Both the position numbers and the translations under genes were made by a program. The notes beneath the pieces are model-generated. The model searched no databases. It saw only the letters and a program-made list of their open reading frames with translations, and had not been told where the DNA came from. From positions 62,001 to 126,000 of the forward strand of contig NZ_JAKFZN010000001.1 of the NCBI RefSeq assembly GCF_021654165.1: a DNA stretch of 64,000 bases, read 5' to 3'. This document shows positions 63,271 to 64,000 of this stretch, piece by piece (positions within the stretch are counted from its first letter, which is position 1; the number at the start of each line of letters is the position of its first letter). This stretch comes from Nereida sp. MMG025. Lineage in GTDB: Bacteria > Pseudomonadota > Alphaproteobacteria > Rhodobacterales > Rhodobacteraceae.

Positions 63271-64000
63271 GCATCATCAGGCTGACAGCTGTGCAAAAAC
63301 ACTACGGCGATTACCATGCGCTGCGCGATATTGATCTGTCTATCGAAGCGGGCGAGTTTTTCTCTCTGCTTGGGCCCTCGGGCTGCGGCAAGACCACGCT
63401 TTTGCGCACCATCGCGGGGTTCGAGCAGGTCAGCGACGGCACAGTGATGATCAGTGATCGGGATATGAACGGCGTGCCAGCCAATCAACGCCCGACCAAT
63501 ATGGTATTTCAAAGCTACGCCATTTTTCCGCATCTGAACGTGGCCGAAAATGTGGCCTTTGGCCTGCGCAAATCGGGCATGTCAAAAGCCGAGCGATCCA
63601 AAGCCGTTGATGAGGCGTTGGCAATGGTTGGTCTTGCAGGGTTCGGCAGCCGCGCGGCCAACGCTTTGTCAGGTGGACAGCGGCAACGCGTGGCTTTGGC
63701 GCGCGCATTGATCCTGAAGCCCAAGGTTTTGCTATTGGACGAACCCTTGTCGGCGCTTGACAAAAAGCTGCGTGAACAGATGCAATCAGAATTGCGCCGC
63801 TTGCAGCGGCAGGTCGGCATCACGTTCATTCTTGTCACACACGACCAGGAAGAAGCGCTGATCATGTCGGATCGCATCGCGGTGATGTTTGAAGGACGCA
63901 TTGCCCAATTGGCCGACCCCCAAACGCTCTATCGGCGCCCGATCAGCCGCCAAGTGGGAGAGTTTATCGGCTTTATGAATATTCTGCAGGCCGATGTCGT
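63267..64000 (+). CDS. ABC importer ATP-binding protein, polyamine type (PotA-like), 3' end cut
   Basis: The first 244 residues of an ATPase cut off by the window edge. Walker A GPSGCGKTT is near 36-44, with the Q-loop in MVFQSYAIFPHL. The signature LSGGQRQRVALARA, Walker B LLLDEPLSALD and switch His in VTHDQEEA are all intact. The missing part would be the TOBE domain. The solute-binding gene may lie downstream, outside the window. The exact substrate is unknown. Confidence 0.93.
   Translation, partial: MSIIRLTAVQKHYGDYHALRDIDLSIEAGEFFSLLGPSGCGKTTLLRTIAGFEQVSDGTVMISDRDMNGVPANQRPTNMVFQSYAIFPHLNVAENVAFGLRKSGMSKAERSKAVDEALAMVGLAGFGSRAANALSGGQRQRVALARALILKPKVLLLDEPLSALDKKLREQMQSELRRLQRQVGITFILVTHDQEEALIMSDRIAVMFEGRIAQLADPQTLYRRPISRQVGEFIGFMNILQADV

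Overview
The window looks like chromosomal core sequence from a marine Rhodobacterales (Roseobacter-group) alphaproteobacterium. The evidence is the adjacent sciP and ctrA genes, LpxI in place of LpxH, a GTTC-N7-GTTC LexA box, a DUF1127 gene, an IalB-family protein, a HerA-like (DUF853) ATPase and moderately high GC. No rRNA, tRNA, CRISPR array, prophage or insertion sequence was seen. The family calls rest on motifs read by eye; no database search was run.

Layout. 1-11.6 kb: a cytochrome P450 cut by the window edge, an aspartic protease, MarC, an ABC-F protein, a VOC protein, ndk, a TfoX-C protein, a DUF882 protein divergent from an L,D-transpeptidase, then lpxD-acp-fabF and an IalB protein. 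11.6-12.0 kb: a gene-free stretch with two minus-strand small-RNA candidates. 12-21.9 kb: DUF853 ATPase, CorC/CNNM protein, xerD with two cotranscribed envelope-type genes, aroK-aroB-hydrolase, ssb and a lytic transglycosylase. 22-29.3 kb: a peptide-type ABC importer with an AraC regulator. 29.3-42.5 kb: miaA, then the envelope and isoprenoid block pyrH-frr-uppS-cdsA-dxr-rseP-(42-aa protein)-bamA-skp-fabZ-lpxA-lpxI-lpxB. 42.5-49.5 kb: mnmA, sciP-ctrA, ligA-recG and a 40-aa membrane protein behind a LexA box. 49.6-56.3 kb: a NifU-like scaffold, hisI, trmFO-(34-aa ORF)-gluQRS, gyrA and usg. 56.3-64 kb: enoyl-CoA hydratase, thioesterase, DUF1127, a MocR regulator, rplM-rpsI, an RTX protein and a polyamine-type ABC importer cut by the right edge.

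Most of the window is housekeeping. The least ordinary signals are non-coding. Three separate minus-strand RNA candidates show pyrimidine-rich (C/U) loops followed by intrinsic terminators. In two of them the loop is CCUCCA or CCUCCC, which resembles the anti-Shine-Dalgarno end of 16S rRNA; the third has only the weaker UUCCCU. The best lies between gyrA and trmFO: three stem-loops with identical CCUCCA loops at an exact 25-nt period, then a 12-bp terminator stem. A second is at 11.86-11.94 kb. The third follows the DUF1127 gene, an arrangement recalling the CcaF1/CcsR locus of Rhodobacter. A LexA-box-controlled 40-aa single-span membrane protein (compare SidA of Caulobacter) is the best protein-level novelty.

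Genes that work together: lipid A and outer-membrane assembly (lpxD/acp/fabF, bamA, skp, fabZ, lpxA/I/B, rseP); isoprenoid and undecaprenyl supply (dxr, uppS); wall remodelling (L,D-transpeptidase, DUF882, lytic transglycosylase); tRNA modification (miaA, mnmA, trmFO, gluQRS); DNA maintenance (ssb, ligA, recG, gyrA, xerD); and cell-cycle control (ctrA, sciP).
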